A stretch of 64,000 bases of DNA from Billgrantia ethanolica (GCF_021404305.1 NZ_JABFTX010000004.1:620001-684000); one strand, 5' to 3'; positions 19,699 to 35,706 are shown, counted from the first letter of the stretch. Numbers and translations are program-made. Notes: generated from the sequence alone by a model not told the origin.

Positions 19699-20609
19699 GC
19701 ACCCCGCCGTCGCCCCGCCTGGCCCACCTCGGCATGCTGCTGTGGGCTCTGCTGGTGGGGCTGTCGTTTCCCGCCGTGGGGCTGATGAGCGAGCTGCCGC
19801 CGCTCTCGCTCACCGCGCTACGTTTCGCCATCGCCTGTGCCGGGCTGTGGTGGCTGGCGCGGCGCTCGTCCGACTTCCTGCCCACCTGGCGGCTGCTGCC
19901 GCTCTACACGCTGATGGGGCTGTGTCTGGCCGGCTTCTTCGGTGCCATGTTCTGGGCCGCCCATCACGCCACCGCGCTCTCCATGGCCACCCTCTACGTC
20001 ACCGTGCCGCTGCTGGCCTACCTGCTGGGGCTGGGGTTCCGCGTCGAGCGACTGGGCTGGCAGCTGCCGGCCATCCTCGCGCTGGGCGCCGCCGGGGCAT
20101 TGGCGCTCGCCTTCGCCGAGGCCCGCAGCCACGGTGAAGGCATGCGGGTGGGGATCGGCGAGGCGGTGTTCTTCTTCGGCTGCGTGGCGTCGGCGCTCTA
20201 TCCGGTGCTGAGCAAGTGGGGGCTGGCGCGGGAGTGGTTGCCCGAGTCGGCGGCGGTACGCACCTTCTGGAGTCTGGGGCTTGGCGGGATCGCCATCGGC
20301 CTGCTGGGGCTCGCCATCGAGCCGGCTACCCACCTCGTCGCCATGCGCTGGCAGGATCTGGCCCTGGTGGTCTATCTCGGGCTCTTCTCCAGCGCGCTCA
20401 CCTTCTGGCTGATGCAGCGTGCCACGGCGGTGCTCACACCGGGAGCCGTGACCGCCTACGGCTACATGGTGCCCTTCGTCTCCATGCTACTGCTGTTCGT
20501 TACCGCCCCCGAGCAGCTCGGCTGGCACTGGCTGCCGGGCAGCGCGCTGGTGCTCGCCGCCATCGGGCTGCTGCTGCGTCAGGACGGCAAGGCGGCCCAA
20601 GAGCGTTAA
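19695..20609 (+). CDS. EamA/DMT-family inner-membrane transporter
   Basis: 304 residues with about ten hydrophobic helices in two EamA-like halves (MLLWALLVGLSFPAVGLM ... and IGEAVFFFGCVASALYPVLSKWG ...). Such proteins export amino acids or other small metabolites; the substrate cannot be told. The start is probably TTG 19695, which overlaps the DUF2218 stop as TTGA; an ATG at 19734 is the alternative. Its TAA overlaps the stop of the convergent gene. Confidence 0.85.
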   Translation: MSTPPSPRLAHLGMLLWALLVGLSFPAVGLMSELPPLSLTALRFAIACAGLWWLARRSSDFLPTWRLLPLYTLMGLCLAGFFGAMFWAAHHATALSMATLYVTVPLLAYLLGLGFRVERLGWQLPAILALGAAGALALAFAEARSHGEGMRVGIGEAVFFFGCVASALYPVLSKWGLAREWLPESAAVRTFWSLGLGGIAIGLLGLAIEPATHLVAMRWQDLALVVYLGLFSSALTFWLMQRATAVLTPGAVTAYGYMVPFVSMLLLFVTAPEQLGWHWLPGSALVLAAIGLLLRQDGKAAQER

Positions 20610-22570
20610 TCCAGCTCCTCGGTGTCCGGTTCACTGCCTGGTGTGGCGGACAGCCGCGGAAAGTGGCGGCGAATCTCGGCGTAGAGCTCGCTCACGTCCG
20701 CCACGTGACGGCGCGAGAAGTGGAACGGCACCAGCTGGCCGACCCCGGCCGCGGCGGCGATCTCACCGCAGGCGCGGGCGGTCAGATGGCCGGTGCGCCG
20801 GGCCTGCTCGGCCTGGTCTTCACGAAACGAAGCCTCGCAGAACAGCACCTCGGCGCCGTGGGCAAGCGCACACAGGCGCTTGCGGTTCTCCGGTGTGTCG
20901 CCGAAGTCGGTGGCATAGACCAGGCGCTGGCCCGGCTGCGCGAACAGCAGTTGCTCGGCCAACCCGGCGACGGGCTGACGGCTGCCGTCGGGCAGGGTGA
21001 TCTCGCCTGCGTCGCCGCCTTCCTGCGCGCGCTGCTTGAGCTCGCCGAGCCAGGGGCCGGGCGCCCAGCCGTGTGCGTTCAGGCGCTCCTTGCGCACCTT
21101 GAGCTGGGTCGCCGGCTCATAGGCGAAGGCCAGTACCGGGGTGCCATGATCCAGCGTGGCGGCGCGCACGCGAAAACCGGGCTCGGCGTGGATCACGTCG
21201 CCATCCACCTCGCATGGGGAGAGCACCTGCATCGGCTGGCCGGCGACGAGCCGATAGTGGGCCAGGCGTTCACCGTGCAGCTCGAAGACCTCGAAGCGAG
21301 GCGCCTTCTGCTCGACCCGGTCCCACAGGATGCCGCGCAGAAAGCCGTCCAGGTGAGCGGCGAGTCCGGGCGGGCCGTAGACCCGGCAGGCCGAGTAGTC
21401 GCCGATGCGTGAGCGCAGCAGCCACAGGAAACCGCCGATGTGGTCGACATGGGCATGGCTGATGAACACGTCGCTGATCTGGTGGGCCAGCCGCGCCGGC
21501 AGCCGGCCGGGGTCGCCCAGGTCGAACAGCAGGCTGCGCTTGCGGTGGCGCAGGCGCAGATGCAGCAGCGGATCGCCGAACACGCCGTTGACCAGCGTGG
21601 CGCGCAGGCCATCGAGGCGCAGCGTCGGGCGGGGGCCGGTGGCGCTCTCCTGAGGAGTGTACGAGAGCGCCGGCGCTTCACCGGATGCGGTCGAGGAGCG
21701 AGGATGAGGGCGCGCCGTGCCGAGCTGTCCTTCGGCGCTGCGCCGGGCATCGCGAATCACCAGGGTACGCGGCGTGCCCGTCAGGGGCGGCGTGCGCACG
21801 CTGAGCCGATCCCCCACCAGAGCCAACACTTCGCCCATGGCCAGGGTCGCCCCGCCGGCATCGAGCAGGCCGATCTGACGCCCTGGCCAGGCATGAGGCG
21901 CGCCGCCGGGCGGCGGGGCGCCGACGAAGGTCAGCGCCGACAGCTCGAGTTCCCGCATCTCGGCGCTGTCGAGATAAGCATCCCAGGCGTCGGTGCGCCA
22001 CTGGCGGCGCAGCTGTTTGCCGGGGTGGCGCGCCTGAGGGTGCGCGGGCAGGTTCAGCGTTGCCAGGCCGAGGGCGGCGCGCTCATGCGGATACGGGTCG
22101 CGCTCCTGCGCCGGCGCCAGGCGTACCACGGCACTCACCCGGCCGGCGCCGACCAGTGCCGGCAGCAGCTCGGCACCGCCGATACCGCGCTCCACGCCGG
22201 GGGCGTCGATGACCAGCGGCGTCGCGTCGAGCCGTGCGACCATGCGGCGTACGGCGTCTGTCAGCGGCAGGCGGAAGCGGGCGCTGTCGAGGGTGGCGAG
22301 CGCCTCGATGGCCTCCAGCTGCCACTCGCCCAAGCGCTCATCCCAGTGCCCCAGGCATACGGCACCGGGCGGGCCGAAGCCGGGCAGGCCGGGGTCGGCG
22401 GCCAGGCAGCGGCACACCTGGCCGCGTTCGGCCAGGGCTGCCGCCGCACTTCGCGCCAGGGTGCTCTTGCCGCTGCCGGGCGGGCCGGTGAGCAGCACGC
22501 GCGGATGACGTTCGAGCAGCTCTAGCAGGGCGGCTGCGCGGGTGGTATCGGGCGGCATCGACTCAGACAT
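20606..22570 (-). CDS. fusion: Clp1-like P-loop domain + RNase Z-like nuclease
   Basis: 654 residues with two parts. Residues 24-160 are a P-loop NTPase: Walker A GPPGSGKST (29-37), a LAADPGLPGFGPPG block (57-70) and Walker B-like LVIDAPGV (119-126), in the style of Clp1/Grc3 RNA 5'-kinases. A Clp1-like middle follows (to about 275), then a short linker. Residues 315-640 are a metallo-beta-lactamase nuclease of RNase Z type: DVFISHAHVDHIGG (His372, His374, Asp376, His377), His475, Asp555 in YATDFGDT and His617 in FHFSRRH. All RNase Z metal ligands appear present. The likely role is RNA end processing or repair; no biochemistry is known to me. An AAGGAAC site precedes ATG 22570. Confidence 0.82.
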   Translation of the reverse strand: MSESMPPDTTRAAALLELLERHPRVLLTGPPGSGKSTLARSAAAALAERGQVCRCLAADPGLPGFGPPGAVCLGHWDERLGEWQLEAIEALATLDSARFRLPLTDAVRRMVARLDATPLVIDAPGVERGIGGAELLPALVGAGRVSAVVRLAPAQERDPYPHERAALGLATLNLPAHPQARHPGKQLRRQWRTDAWDAYLDSAEMRELELSALTFVGAPPPGGAPHAWPGRQIGLLDAGGATLAMGEVLALVGDRLSVRTPPLTGTPRTLVIRDARRSAEGQLGTARPHPRSSTASGEAPALSYTPQESATGPRPTLRLDGLRATLVNGVFGDPLLHLRLRHRKRSLLFDLGDPGRLPARLAHQISDVFISHAHVDHIGGFLWLLRSRIGDYSACRVYGPPGLAAHLDGFLRGILWDRVEQKAPRFEVFELHGERLAHYRLVAGQPMQVLSPCEVDGDVIHAEPGFRVRAATLDHGTPVLAFAYEPATQLKVRKERLNAHGWAPGPWLGELKQRAQEGGDAGEITLPDGSRQPVAGLAEQLLFAQPGQRLVYATDFGDTPENRKRLCALAHGAEVLFCEASFREDQAEQARRTGHLTARACGEIAAAAGVGQLVPFHFSRRHVADVSELYAEIRRHFPRLSATPGSEPDTEELD

Positions 22571-22582
22571 GGCGTTCCTTGA

Positions 22583-23509
<927 letters not shown>

Positions 23510-23588
23510 AGGGGTGGTCGAGAAGGGCAGAATCCTGTAACATCTCCAAAATTTTGGCCGGGCGCCTGAAAACAGCAGTCCAACTGCG

Positions 23589-23632
23589 CGCTTGTTGCGT
23601 GGCCAGCCCCGAGCAAACAGAGACAACAAGCG
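23589..23632 (+). promoter_or_regulatory. possible antiterminator hairpin, carA leader
   Basis: CGCTTGTTG (23589-23597) is the exact complement of CAACAAGCG (23624-23632). The second arm overlaps the first arm of the terminator that begins at 23628, so the two structures exclude each other, as in transcription attenuation. Confidence 0.5.
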
Positions 23633-23670
23633 GGATGAAACCGGTTCCATCGGCTTCGTCCCGCTTTTTT
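23628..23670 (+). terminator. terminator between dapB and carA
   Basis: AAGCGGGATGAAACCG pairs with CGGCTTCGTCCCGCTT with two mismatches and is followed by six T bases. It either ends the dapB transcript or acts as the carAB attenuator. Confidence 0.82.
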
Positions 23671-23749
23671 ACGAGCCAAATCTGTCGCCGCGACGATAGC
23701 CGCCGAGCCTGCGCCCCTCAGGCTCGCACCAGCATGGGAGGACCTTGTC

Positions 23750-24910
23750 TTGAACAGCCCCGCATTGAGCAGACCCGCGATATTGGCCCTGGAAGACGGC
23801 AGTGTGTTTCACGGCACCGCCATCGGCGCCGATGGGCAAACCAGCGGCGAGGTGGTGTTCAATACGGCCATGACCGGCTATCAGGAGATCCTCACCGACC
23901 TCTCCTACACCCGACAGATCGTGACCCTGACCTACCCGCACATCGGTAACACCGGCGTCAACGCCGAAGACGTCGAGTCGGGCTCGATCGCCGCCGCCGG
24001 CCTGGTGATCCGCGACCTGCCGCTCATCGCCAGCAACTTCCGCTCCGAGCAGTCGCTCTCCGACTACCTCAAGAGCCAGAACGTGCTCGGCATCGCCGAC
24101 ATCGACACCCGCCGTCTGACCCGCATCCTGCGCGACAAGGGTGCCCAGAACGGCGCCATCCTGGCGGGGCGGGAGGCCGAGGGCGAAGACGCCGTCGAGC
24201 GTGCGCTGGCCGCGGCGCGGGCGTTCCCCGGGCTCAAGGGCATGGACCTGGCCAAGGAAGTCAGCTGCAAGCAGGCCTACGAGTGGAACGAGGCAGAGTG
24301 GGTGCTGGGCCAGGGTAACGCCGATGCCAGTGGCAGCGAGCGCCCCTTCCACGTGGTGGTCTACGACTACGGCGTAAAGTACAACATCCTGCGCATGCTG
24401 GCCTCCCGCGGCTGCCGCCTCACCGTGGTGCCGGCGCAGACCCCGGCCAGCGACGTGCTGGCGCGCAATCCGGACGGCATTCTGCTGGCCAACGGCCCCG
24501 GCGACCCCGCGCCCTGCGACTACGCCATCAAGGCGATCCAGGAGCTCCTCGAGACCAACGTGCCGGTGTTCGGCATCTGCCTCGGTCACCAGCTGCTGGC
24601 GCTGGCCGCCGGTGCCAAGACGGTGAAGATGAACCACGGCCACCACGGCGCCAACCACCCGGTGCAGGACCTCGACAGCGGCCACGTGATGATCACCAGC
24701 CAGAACCACGGCTTCGCCGTCGACGAGGCGAGCCTGCCGGGCAACGTGCGCGCCATTCACCGTTCGCTGTTCGACGGCACGCTGCAGGGCATCGAGCTGA
24801 CCGATCGCCCGGCCTTCAGCTTCCAGGGGCACCCGGAAGCGAGCCCCGGACCGCGCGACGTGTCGCCGCTGTTCGACCGCTTCGTGACGATGATGCGTGA
24901 GCGCCGCTGA
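23750..24910 (+). CDS. carA: carbamoyl-phosphate synthase, small subunit
   Basis: Glutamine amidotransferase subunit that supplies ammonia to CarB for arginine and pyrimidine synthesis. 386 residues. The N-terminal domain begins [12 protein letters not shown]. The class I amidotransferase has the nucleophile in [12 protein letters not shown], and the His/Glu pair in [11 protein letters not shown]. The start is TTG at 23750, placed by GGGAGG at 23736-23741; no ATG gives a full N-terminus. carB follows 57 bases on. Confidence 0.96.
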   Translation: MNSPALSRPAILALEDGSVFHGTAIGADGQTSGEVVFNTAMTGYQEILTDLSYTRQIVTLTYPHIGNTGVNAEDVESGSIAAAGLVIRDLPLIASNFRSEQSLSDYLKSQNVLGIADIDTRRLTRILRDKGAQNGAILAGREAEGEDAVERALAAARAFPGLKGMDLAKEVSCKQAYEWNEAEWVLGQGNADASGSERPFHVVVYDYGVKYNILRMLASRGCRLTVVPAQTPASDVLARNPDGILLANGPGDPAPCDYAIKAIQELLETNVPVFGICLGHQLLALAAGAKTVKMNHGHHGANHPVQDLDSGHVMITSQNHGFAVDEASLPGNVRAIHRSLFDGTLQGIELTDRPAFSFQGHPEASPGPRDVSPLFDRFVTMMRERR

Positions 24911-24967
24911 GCGGCGCCGCCTTCGTCTTATCGCCTGCTTTCAACGAATCCAGCCGCGGGAACCGAC

Positions 24968-28194
<3,227 letters not shown>

Positions 28195-28198
<4 letters not shown>

Positions 28199-28671
28199 AC
28201 AAGGTCCCGATGACCGTTGCCGGCGAAGCACGCCTGCGCAAGGAACTCGAGGAGCTCAAGAGCGAGGCGCGCCCCAAGGTGATCGCAGCAATCGCCGAGG
28301 CGCGTGAGCATGGCGATCTCAAGGAGAACGCCGAGTACCATGCGGCGCGTGAGCAGCAGGGCTTCATCGAGGGGCGTATCCAGGAGATCGAGAGCAAGCT
28401 CTCCAACGCCCAGGTGATCGACGTGGCCAAGCTGCCGCAAACCGGCAAGGTGATCTTCGGCGTCACCGTGGAGCTGATCAACCTCGGCAGCGACGAGGAG
28501 GTGAGCTACCAGATCGTCGGCGAGGACGAGGCCGACATCAAGGCCGGCAAGATCTCCGTCACCTCGCCCATTGCCCGTGCCCTGATCGGCAAGGAGGAGG
28601 GCGACGTGGTGGTGGTCAGCACGCCGGGCGGTGAGGTCGAGTACGAGATTTCCAGCGTCGAGCATCGCTGA
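28195..28671 (+). CDS. greA: transcript cleavage factor GreA
   Basis: Rescues backtracked RNA polymerase by stimulating transcript cleavage. 158 residues. An N-terminal coiled coil ([44 protein letters not shown]) carries the conserved acidic tip, followed by the FKBP-like domain. The ATG overlaps the carB stop (ATGA), with GCAGGAGC upstream. The carAB-greA order is shared with other gammaproteobacteria. Confidence 0.97.
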
Positions 28672-28703
28672 GCCAAGCCGAGCTCAACCCGGTACGAAGA
28701 AAA

Positions 28704-28737
28704 AGCCCGCGACATCATGTCGCGGGCTTGTTTTTTG
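28704..28737. terminator. bidirectional terminator between greA and yhbY
   Basis: AGCCCGCGACAT and its complement ATGTCGCGGGCT around a C, with TGTTTTTT on the plus side and TTTTTCTT on the minus side. Confidence 0.9.
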
Positions 28738-28780
28738 GGCTCTGGCTCCTTTGGGCCTTCCGGCGGCTTGCCGGTGGGTC

Positions 28781-29107
28781 TCAGTGCCGGCCGTGGTGGT
28801 TCTCGAAGCGCTTGATGTTGGAGAGCTTCGGGTTGGCCTGGGGGCTCTTGCGGTAGAGCAGCGCCATCTTGCCGATGGTCTGCACGCGCTCGGCGCCGCT
28901 GGCCGCCAACAGCTCCTCGAGCATGGCGGCGCGGTCGTCGCGCTCCGGCAGGGCCAGCTTCACCTTGATCAGTTCGTGATCGGCGAGCGCCCGGTCGAGT
29001 TCCGCCAGCACGCCCTCGGAGACACCGTTCTCCGACACTGTCACCACCGGGTTGAGATGGTGGCCGATGCTGCGAAATGCTTTCTTTTGTGCCTGTGACA
29101 AGCTCAT
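28781..29107 (-). CDS. yhbY: YhbY-family RNA-binding protein
   Basis: 108 residues of the CRS1-YhbY (CRM) fold, associated with pre-50S ribosome assembly. [50 protein letters not shown] and the conserved [10 protein letters not shown] are typical. The ribosome site is weak. ATG 29107 is set by homology (the open frame runs 23 codons further). It is divergent from rlmE, the usual arrangement. Confidence 0.93.
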   Translation of the reverse strand: MSLSQAQKKAFRSIGHHLNPVVTVSENGVSEGVLAELDRALADHELIKVKLALPERDDRAAMLEELLAASGAERVQTIGKMALLYRKSPQANPKLSNIKRFENHHGRH

Positions 29108-29271
29108 GGTATCTTGCGTCTTCCCGGTTGCGCGTAACCTGTCATGGTACGGTGAAATGTGCGCCGGCGAAAGCATGGCAAGGCCCGGTGGGCCCTCGTC
29201 CAGCTCTGCATCACAACGAACCGGGCCGGCATGTCTGCGCTTCGCTCGGCGTCTTCAGTCAAGGTGATCGT

Positions 29272-29982
29272 GTGGCTCGATCCACTTCCTCGTCCCGCAA
29301 CGGCGCATCCGATGGCTCGCGCCGCCAGCAGCCTGGTGCCAGCAAAGGCGGTGCCGGCAAGAGCAGTGCCAGCAAGAGCAGCGCCGGCTGGCTCAAGGAG
29401 CACTTCGACGACCGCTTCGTCCAGCAGAGCTGGCAGGACGGCTATCGCTCCCGTGCCAGCTACAAGCTGCTGGCGCTCGACGAGAAGGACCGGCTGTTCA
29501 AGCCCGGCATGAGCGTGATCGACCTGGGCGCGGCCCCGGGCGGCTGGAGTCAGGTGGCGGCCGACCGCGTAAGCCCCGACGGGGTGGTGATCGCCTCGGA
29601 CATCCTCGAGATGGATGCCCTGGCCGGCGTCGAGTTCATTCAGGGCGACTTCACTGAGGAAGCCGTGCTGGAGGCGATACTCGCCGCCCTCGACGGCAGG
29701 CCGGTGGACCTTGTGATGTCCGACATGGCCCCCAATATGAGCGGTATGAGCGCCATCGACCAGCCCCAGGCCATGTACCTGGTGGAGCTGGCGTTGGACC
29801 TGGCGCGCCAGACCCTGCGCCCCGGCGGCCGCTTCCTGGCCAAGGTGTTCCAGGGCGAGGGCTTCGATGCCTACCTGCAGGAGCTGCGTCAGAGCTTTAC
29901 CAAGGTGGTGACACGCAAGCCGGAGGCGTCCCGCGCCCGTTCGCGCGAGGTCTACCTGCTGGCAGACGGATTTCGGGGCTGA
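29272..29982 (+). CDS. rlmE: 23S rRNA (uridine-2'-O)-methyltransferase RlmE
   Basis: Methylates U2552 of 23S rRNA late in 50S assembly and is heat-induced in E. coli. 236 residues, about 27 more than in E. coli. The SAM motif [13 protein letters not shown], the catalytic DMAPNMSG and [10 protein letters not shown] are present. The surplus is a Ser/Gly/Lys-rich low-complexity N-terminus before the conserved core [20 protein letters not shown] 29272 has an AAGGTGA site; a later start is possible. ftsH follows. Confidence 0.93.
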   Translation: MARSTSSSRNGASDGSRRQQPGASKGGAGKSSASKSSAGWLKEHFDDRFVQQSWQDGYRSRASYKLLALDEKDRLFKPGMSVIDLGAAPGGWSQVAADRVSPDGVVIASDILEMDALAGVEFIQGDFTEEAVLEAILAALDGRPVDLVMSDMAPNMSGMSAIDQPQAMYLVELALDLARQTLRPGGRFLAKVFQGEGFDAYLQELRQSFTKVVTRKPEASRARSREVYLLADGFRG

Positions 29983-30206
29983 GCCGCGGCTCGGCCCGAC
30001 GACACGAGCCAGGGTGCGGCGCCGCCGGTCCTGGGCGATCGATAATAGCTATAGACTAATAGCGCGATGGCCAGACATGGCCGCCCAACTGTGCCACAGT
30101 GTGGGATGGTGCGGGTACGGCCCGCGAGGCGGAACATGGCCTCTCCATTCGTGGTCTTAAAGCCAGGCATCGTTGGCCGAGAGTAGCTTGCAATGAGGGT
30201 AGTCCC

Positions 30207-32228
<2,022 letters not shown>

Positions 32229-32244
32229 ACCGCGATGCCGACAC

Positions 32245-32268
32245 AGGCGCCCCACCGGGGCGCCTTTG
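32245..32268 (+). terminator. hairpin between ftsH and folP
   Basis: AGGCGCCCC pairs with GGGGCGCCT around ACC, followed by TTG only. Probably a weak terminator that allows read-through into folP. Confidence 0.5.
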
Positions 32269-32311
32269 CCGTGGGGCGACCTGACGCGACCCATGTCACA
32301 GGATGCATGAC

Positions 32312-33178
32312 ATGACAGATTCTCCTTCAGCGATTTGGCTGCCGTGTGGGCGGCATCGACTGGATCTCTCCTACCCCCGCGTGATGGGGATTCTCAACGT
32401 CACTCCCGACTCTTTCTCCGACGGCGGCCGCCATGTCGCCATCGACGATGCCCTGCGTCACGCCGAGCGCATGCTGGCGGAGGGCGCGGCGATCATCGAC
32501 GTGGGAGGCGAATCGACTCGTCCCGGTTCGCAGCCGGTGGCCACCCAGGAGGAGCTGGACCGCGTGGCGCCGGTGGTCGAGCGGCTGGTGTGCGAACTCG
32601 ATGCGCTGGTGTCGGTGGATACCAGCAATCCCGACGTCATGCGCGAGGCCGCTCAACTCGGTGCCGGCATGCTCAACGACGTGCGCGCTCTGCAGCGCGA
32701 GGGCGCGCTGGAGGCGGCGATCGGCACCGGCCTGCCGGTGTGCCTGATGCATATGCAGGGCGAGCCTCACGAGATGCAGCAGGCGCCTCACTACGATGAG
32801 CCCATCGAGGAGGCGGTGGCCGGCTTCCTCGCCGCCCGGGTGGCGGCCTGCGAGGCCGCCGGGCTGCGACGCGAGCGGCTGCTGCTCGACCCCGGTTTCG
32901 GCTTCGGCAAGACCGTGGAACACAATCTGCGCCTGCTCAACCGCATGGAGCGGCTGGCTGACATGGAGCTGCCGCTGCTGGTGGGCATGTCGCGCAAGAG
33001 CATGATCGGCAAGGTGCTGGGTCGGCCGGTGGAGGAGCGTCTGCCCGGCGGGCTGGCGCTGGCGTCGCTGGCGATCGAGCGCGGTGCGCGTATCCTGCGC
33101 GTCCATGACGTTGGCCCTGCCATGGATGCGGTGAACATGACTTGGGCCGTGCTTAGGGAAGGCTGCGAGAATGACTAG
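32312..33178 (+). CDS. folP: dihydropteroate synthase
   Basis: Joins p-aminobenzoate to the pterin pyrophosphate in folate synthesis; the sulfonamide target. 288 residues. The signatures [16 protein letters not shown] and [14 protein letters not shown] are intact, as is [17 protein letters not shown] 32312 is preferred over 32303 because AGGA is correctly spaced only for the later one. The end overlaps the glmM start by 8 bases. The ftsH-folP-glmM order is as in E. coli. Confidence 0.97.
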   Translation: MTDSPSAIWLPCGRHRLDLSYPRVMGILNVTPDSFSDGGRHVAIDDALRHAERMLAEGAAIIDVGGESTRPGSQPVATQEELDRVAPVVERLVCELDALVSVDTSNPDVMREAAQLGAGMLNDVRALQREGALEAAIGTGLPVCLMHMQGEPHEMQQAPHYDEPIEEAVAGFLAARVAACEAAGLRRERLLLDPGFGFGKTVEHNLRLLNRMERLADMELPLLVGMSRKSMIGKVLGRPVEERLPGGLALASLAIERGARILRVHDVGPAMDAVNMTWAVLREGCEND

Positions 33179-34520
33179 AAAATACTTTGGTACGGATGGC
33201 ATTCGTGGGACGGTGGGCGAGTATCCCATCACACCGGATTTCATGCTCAAGCTGGGCTGGGCCGTGGGGCGGGTGCTGGCCCGTGAGTCGGGGCGCGCTC
33301 GCGTGCTGATCGGCAAAGACACGCGCATCTCGGGCTACATGTTCGAATCGGCGCTGGAGGCGGGCCTCTCCGCCGCCGGCGTCGACGTGGCGCTGCTCGG
33401 CCCGATGCCCACCCCGGCCATCGCCTATCTCACGCGTACCTTCCGTGCCGATGCCGGCATCGTCATCTCGGCATCCCACAACCCCTTTGCCGACAACGGC
33501 ATCAAGTTCTTCTCCACCGAGGGCACCAAGCTCGCCGATGAGCTCGAAGAGCGTATCGAGGCGATGCTGGACGAGCCGCTGACCACGGTGGCGGCGGACA
33601 AGCTGGGTAAGGCGATGCGCATCGACGACGCTGCCGGTCGCTACATCGAATTCTGCAAGTCGACCATTCCCAACCGGGTCAGCCTTCACGGGCTGCGCAT
33701 GGTGCTCGACTGTGCCCACGGCGCCACCTATCACATCGCCCCCAGCGTGTTCCGCGAGCTGGGCGCCGAGGTCAGCCTGGTCGGGGCCAGCCCCGACGGT
33801 CTCAACATCAACCGCGACGTCGGTTCCACTTCGCCGGCCACCCTGCGGGCGGCGGTGATCCAGCAGAGCGCCGATCTGGGTATCGCTTTCGACGGTGACG
33901 GCGACAGGGTGTTGATGGTCGATGCCGACGGTCGAGAGATCGATGGCGACGACATTCTTTACCTGATTGCCCTCGACCGGCATCAGCGCGGCCAGCTGGT
34001 GGGTGGCGTGGTCGGCACCCTGATGACCAACTTCGGTCTGGCCATGGCGCTCGAGAACATGGGCATTCCCTTCGAGCGCGCCAAGGTCGGCGACCGCTAC
34101 GTGGTCGAGCGCCTGTTGGCCAACGATTGGCAACTGGGCGGCGAGTCGTCCGGCCACATCGTCTGTGCCGACGTACAGAGTACCGGCGACGGTATCGTCT
34201 CGGCGCTGCAGGTGCTGGCGATCATGATCAGCGAAGGCAAGCCTCTGCACGCGCTGCTCGCCGGCTTGGAGAAGGTGCCGCAGGTGCTGGTCAACGTGCG
34301 CCTGACCCCGGGCAGCGATGCCAAGGCGCTGATGGCGAGCCCGGCCGTCAAGGATGCCGTGGCCGAGGCGGAGGCGGAGCTGGGCGACGAAGGACGCGTA
34401 CTGCTGCGCCCTTCGGGCACCGAGCCGCTGATTCGCGTGATGGTCGAAGGGCGGGCGCACCTCGACGTCGAGGGGTTGGCGCAGCGCCTGGCCGCTCAGG
34501 TCGAGGGAGAGTTGGGTTGA
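33171..34520 (+). CDS. glmM: phosphoglucosamine mutase
   Basis: Converts glucosamine 6-phosphate to glucosamine 1-phosphate for cell-wall precursor synthesis. 449 residues. The N-terminus [12 protein letters not shown], the phosphoserine loop [17 protein letters not shown], the metal loop DGDGDR and the C-terminal [15 protein letters not shown] are all conserved. A GGGAAGG site lies 8 bases before the ATG. It overlaps folP, so the two are coupled. Confidence 0.97.
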   Translation: MTRKYFGTDGIRGTVGEYPITPDFMLKLGWAVGRVLARESGRARVLIGKDTRISGYMFESALEAGLSAAGVDVALLGPMPTPAIAYLTRTFRADAGIVISASHNPFADNGIKFFSTEGTKLADELEERIEAMLDEPLTTVAADKLGKAMRIDDAAGRYIEFCKSTIPNRVSLHGLRMVLDCAHGATYHIAPSVFRELGAEVSLVGASPDGLNINRDVGSTSPATLRAAVIQQSADLGIAFDGDGDRVLMVDADGREIDGDDILYLIALDRHQRGQLVGGVVGTLMTNFGLAMALENMGIPFERAKVGDRYVVERLLANDWQLGGESSGHIVCADVQSTGDGIVSALQVLAIMISEGKPLHALLAGLEKVPQVLVNVRLTPGSDAKALMASPAVKDAVAEAEAELGDEGRVLLRPSGTEPLIRVMVEGRAHLDVEGLAQRLAAQVEGELG

Positions 34521-34592
34521 CAACCGCCGCAACGGTTGTCTTGACTAGGCACCTCCTATACCATTTCGCTCCACTTTGAAAGAGGACGCAGC

Positions 34593-35342
34593 ATGCGCAC
34601 GCCGCTGATTGCCGGGAACTGGAAGATGAACGGTTCGGCCGCGCTGGTCGAGGAGTTCGGACATCGTTTCGCCGAAAAGTCGCTCCCGGCGTCGCTGGAC
34701 GTGGTCATTCTGCCGCCTTTTCCCTATCTGGACGCGGCGCGACGTGCCTTCGAGGGCACGCCGATCCGCCTGGGGGCGCAGACCCTGAACCCGCTGCACT
34801 CCGGTGCACGCACCGGCGAGGTGAGCGGGCGCATGCTCAAGGAGTTCGGCGTGGAGTTCGCCCTGGCGGGCCACTCCGAGCGTCGTCAGCTCTATCGTGA
34901 GGACGACGAGGCCGTGCTCGATCGGCTGCTGGCCGCGCTGAACGTGGGGATCACCCCGATTCTGTGCGTGGGCGAGACGCTGGAAGAGCGCGATGCCGGC
35001 AAGACCATGGAAGTGGTGCTGCGCCAGGTGGGCTATGTGATGGCCCGGCTGGAGCCCGATCAGCGTGAGCGTGTCGTCATCGCCTACGAGCCGGTCTGGG
35101 CGATCGGTACCGGGCGTACGGCGACGCCCGAGCAGGCCCAGGAGGTCATGGCCGGTATACGCGACTATCAGGCCGGCTATGATCGCGCTCTGGCGGCGGG
35201 CCTGCGTCTGCTCTACGGCGGCAGCATGAATGCCGACAACGCGGCTGAGCTGCTGGCTCAGCCCGACATCGACGGCGGCCTGGTGGGCGGTGCTTCGCTC
35301 AAGGTCGACGATTTCCTAGCCATTTGTCAGTCAGCAGGTTGA
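34593..35342 (+). CDS. tpiA: triosephosphate isomerase
   Basis: Interconverts dihydroxyacetone phosphate and glyceraldehyde 3-phosphate. 249 residues. AGNWKMNG holds the catalytic lysine, GHSERR the histidine and AYEPVWAIGTG the glutamate, and the phosphate loop LLYGGSMN is near the end. An AGAGGA site precedes ATG 34593. It lies between glmM and secG in a long same-strand run. In many gammaproteobacteria this spot is also held by tpiA. Confidence 0.97.
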   Translation: MRTPLIAGNWKMNGSAALVEEFGHRFAEKSLPASLDVVILPPFPYLDAARRAFEGTPIRLGAQTLNPLHSGARTGEVSGRMLKEFGVEFALAGHSERRQLYREDDEAVLDRLLAALNVGITPILCVGETLEERDAGKTMEVVLRQVGYVMARLEPDQRERVVIAYEPVWAIGTGRTATPEQAQEVMAGIRDYQAGYDRALAAGLRLLYGGSMNADNAAELLAQPDIDGGLVGGASLKVDDFLAICQSAG

Positions 35343-35346
35343 ACTC

Positions 35347-35706
35347 ATGCAAGTTGCCATTCTCATGATCCATGTGGCGATTGCCGTCGCCCTGGTCGTT
35401 CTCATCCTGCTTCAGCAGGGCAAGGGCGCCGAAGCCGGTGCCGCCTTCGGTGGCGGCGCCTCGCAGACCGTATTCGGCTCGCGCGGGACCGGCGGTTTTC
35501 TGTCACGCACTACGGCGGTGTTGGCCGCGGCCTTCTTTGCCACTTCGCTGACCCTGGCCTACTTCGCTACCCAGGCCGGGCAGGCGCCGGAAGCGGGTAT
35601 TCCCGATTCGCGCCTCATCGAACAGCAGCGCGGCTTGCCGACGCTTGACGATGAAGCCCGCGACGTGGATAATACCGCGCCAGTGCTGGAGGAAAGCGAC
35701 GGCTGA
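35347..35706 (+). CDS. secG: protein translocase subunit SecG
   Basis: Small inner-membrane partner of SecYE. 119 residues with two hydrophobic segments (VAILMIHVAIAVALVVLILLQ and TTAVLAAAFFATSLTLAYFA) separated by the conserved Gly-rich loop with GGGASQTVFGSRG. The C-terminus is acidic and variable. It starts 4 bases after tpiA and ends 24 bases before tRNA-Leu, so the tRNA is probably on the same transcript. Confidence 0.95.
   Translation: MQVAILMIHVAIAVALVVLILLQQGKGAEAGAAFGGGASQTVFGSRGTGGFLSRTTAVLAAAFFATSLTLAYFATQAGQAPEAGIPDSRLIEQQRGLPTLDDEARDVDNTAPVLEESDG

Noticed and set aside
23571-23590. PyrR-binding site in the carA leader (AGTCC present)
   Set aside because: Only five bases agree with the known PyrR loop and the rest does not; left as an attenuator with an unknown sensor.
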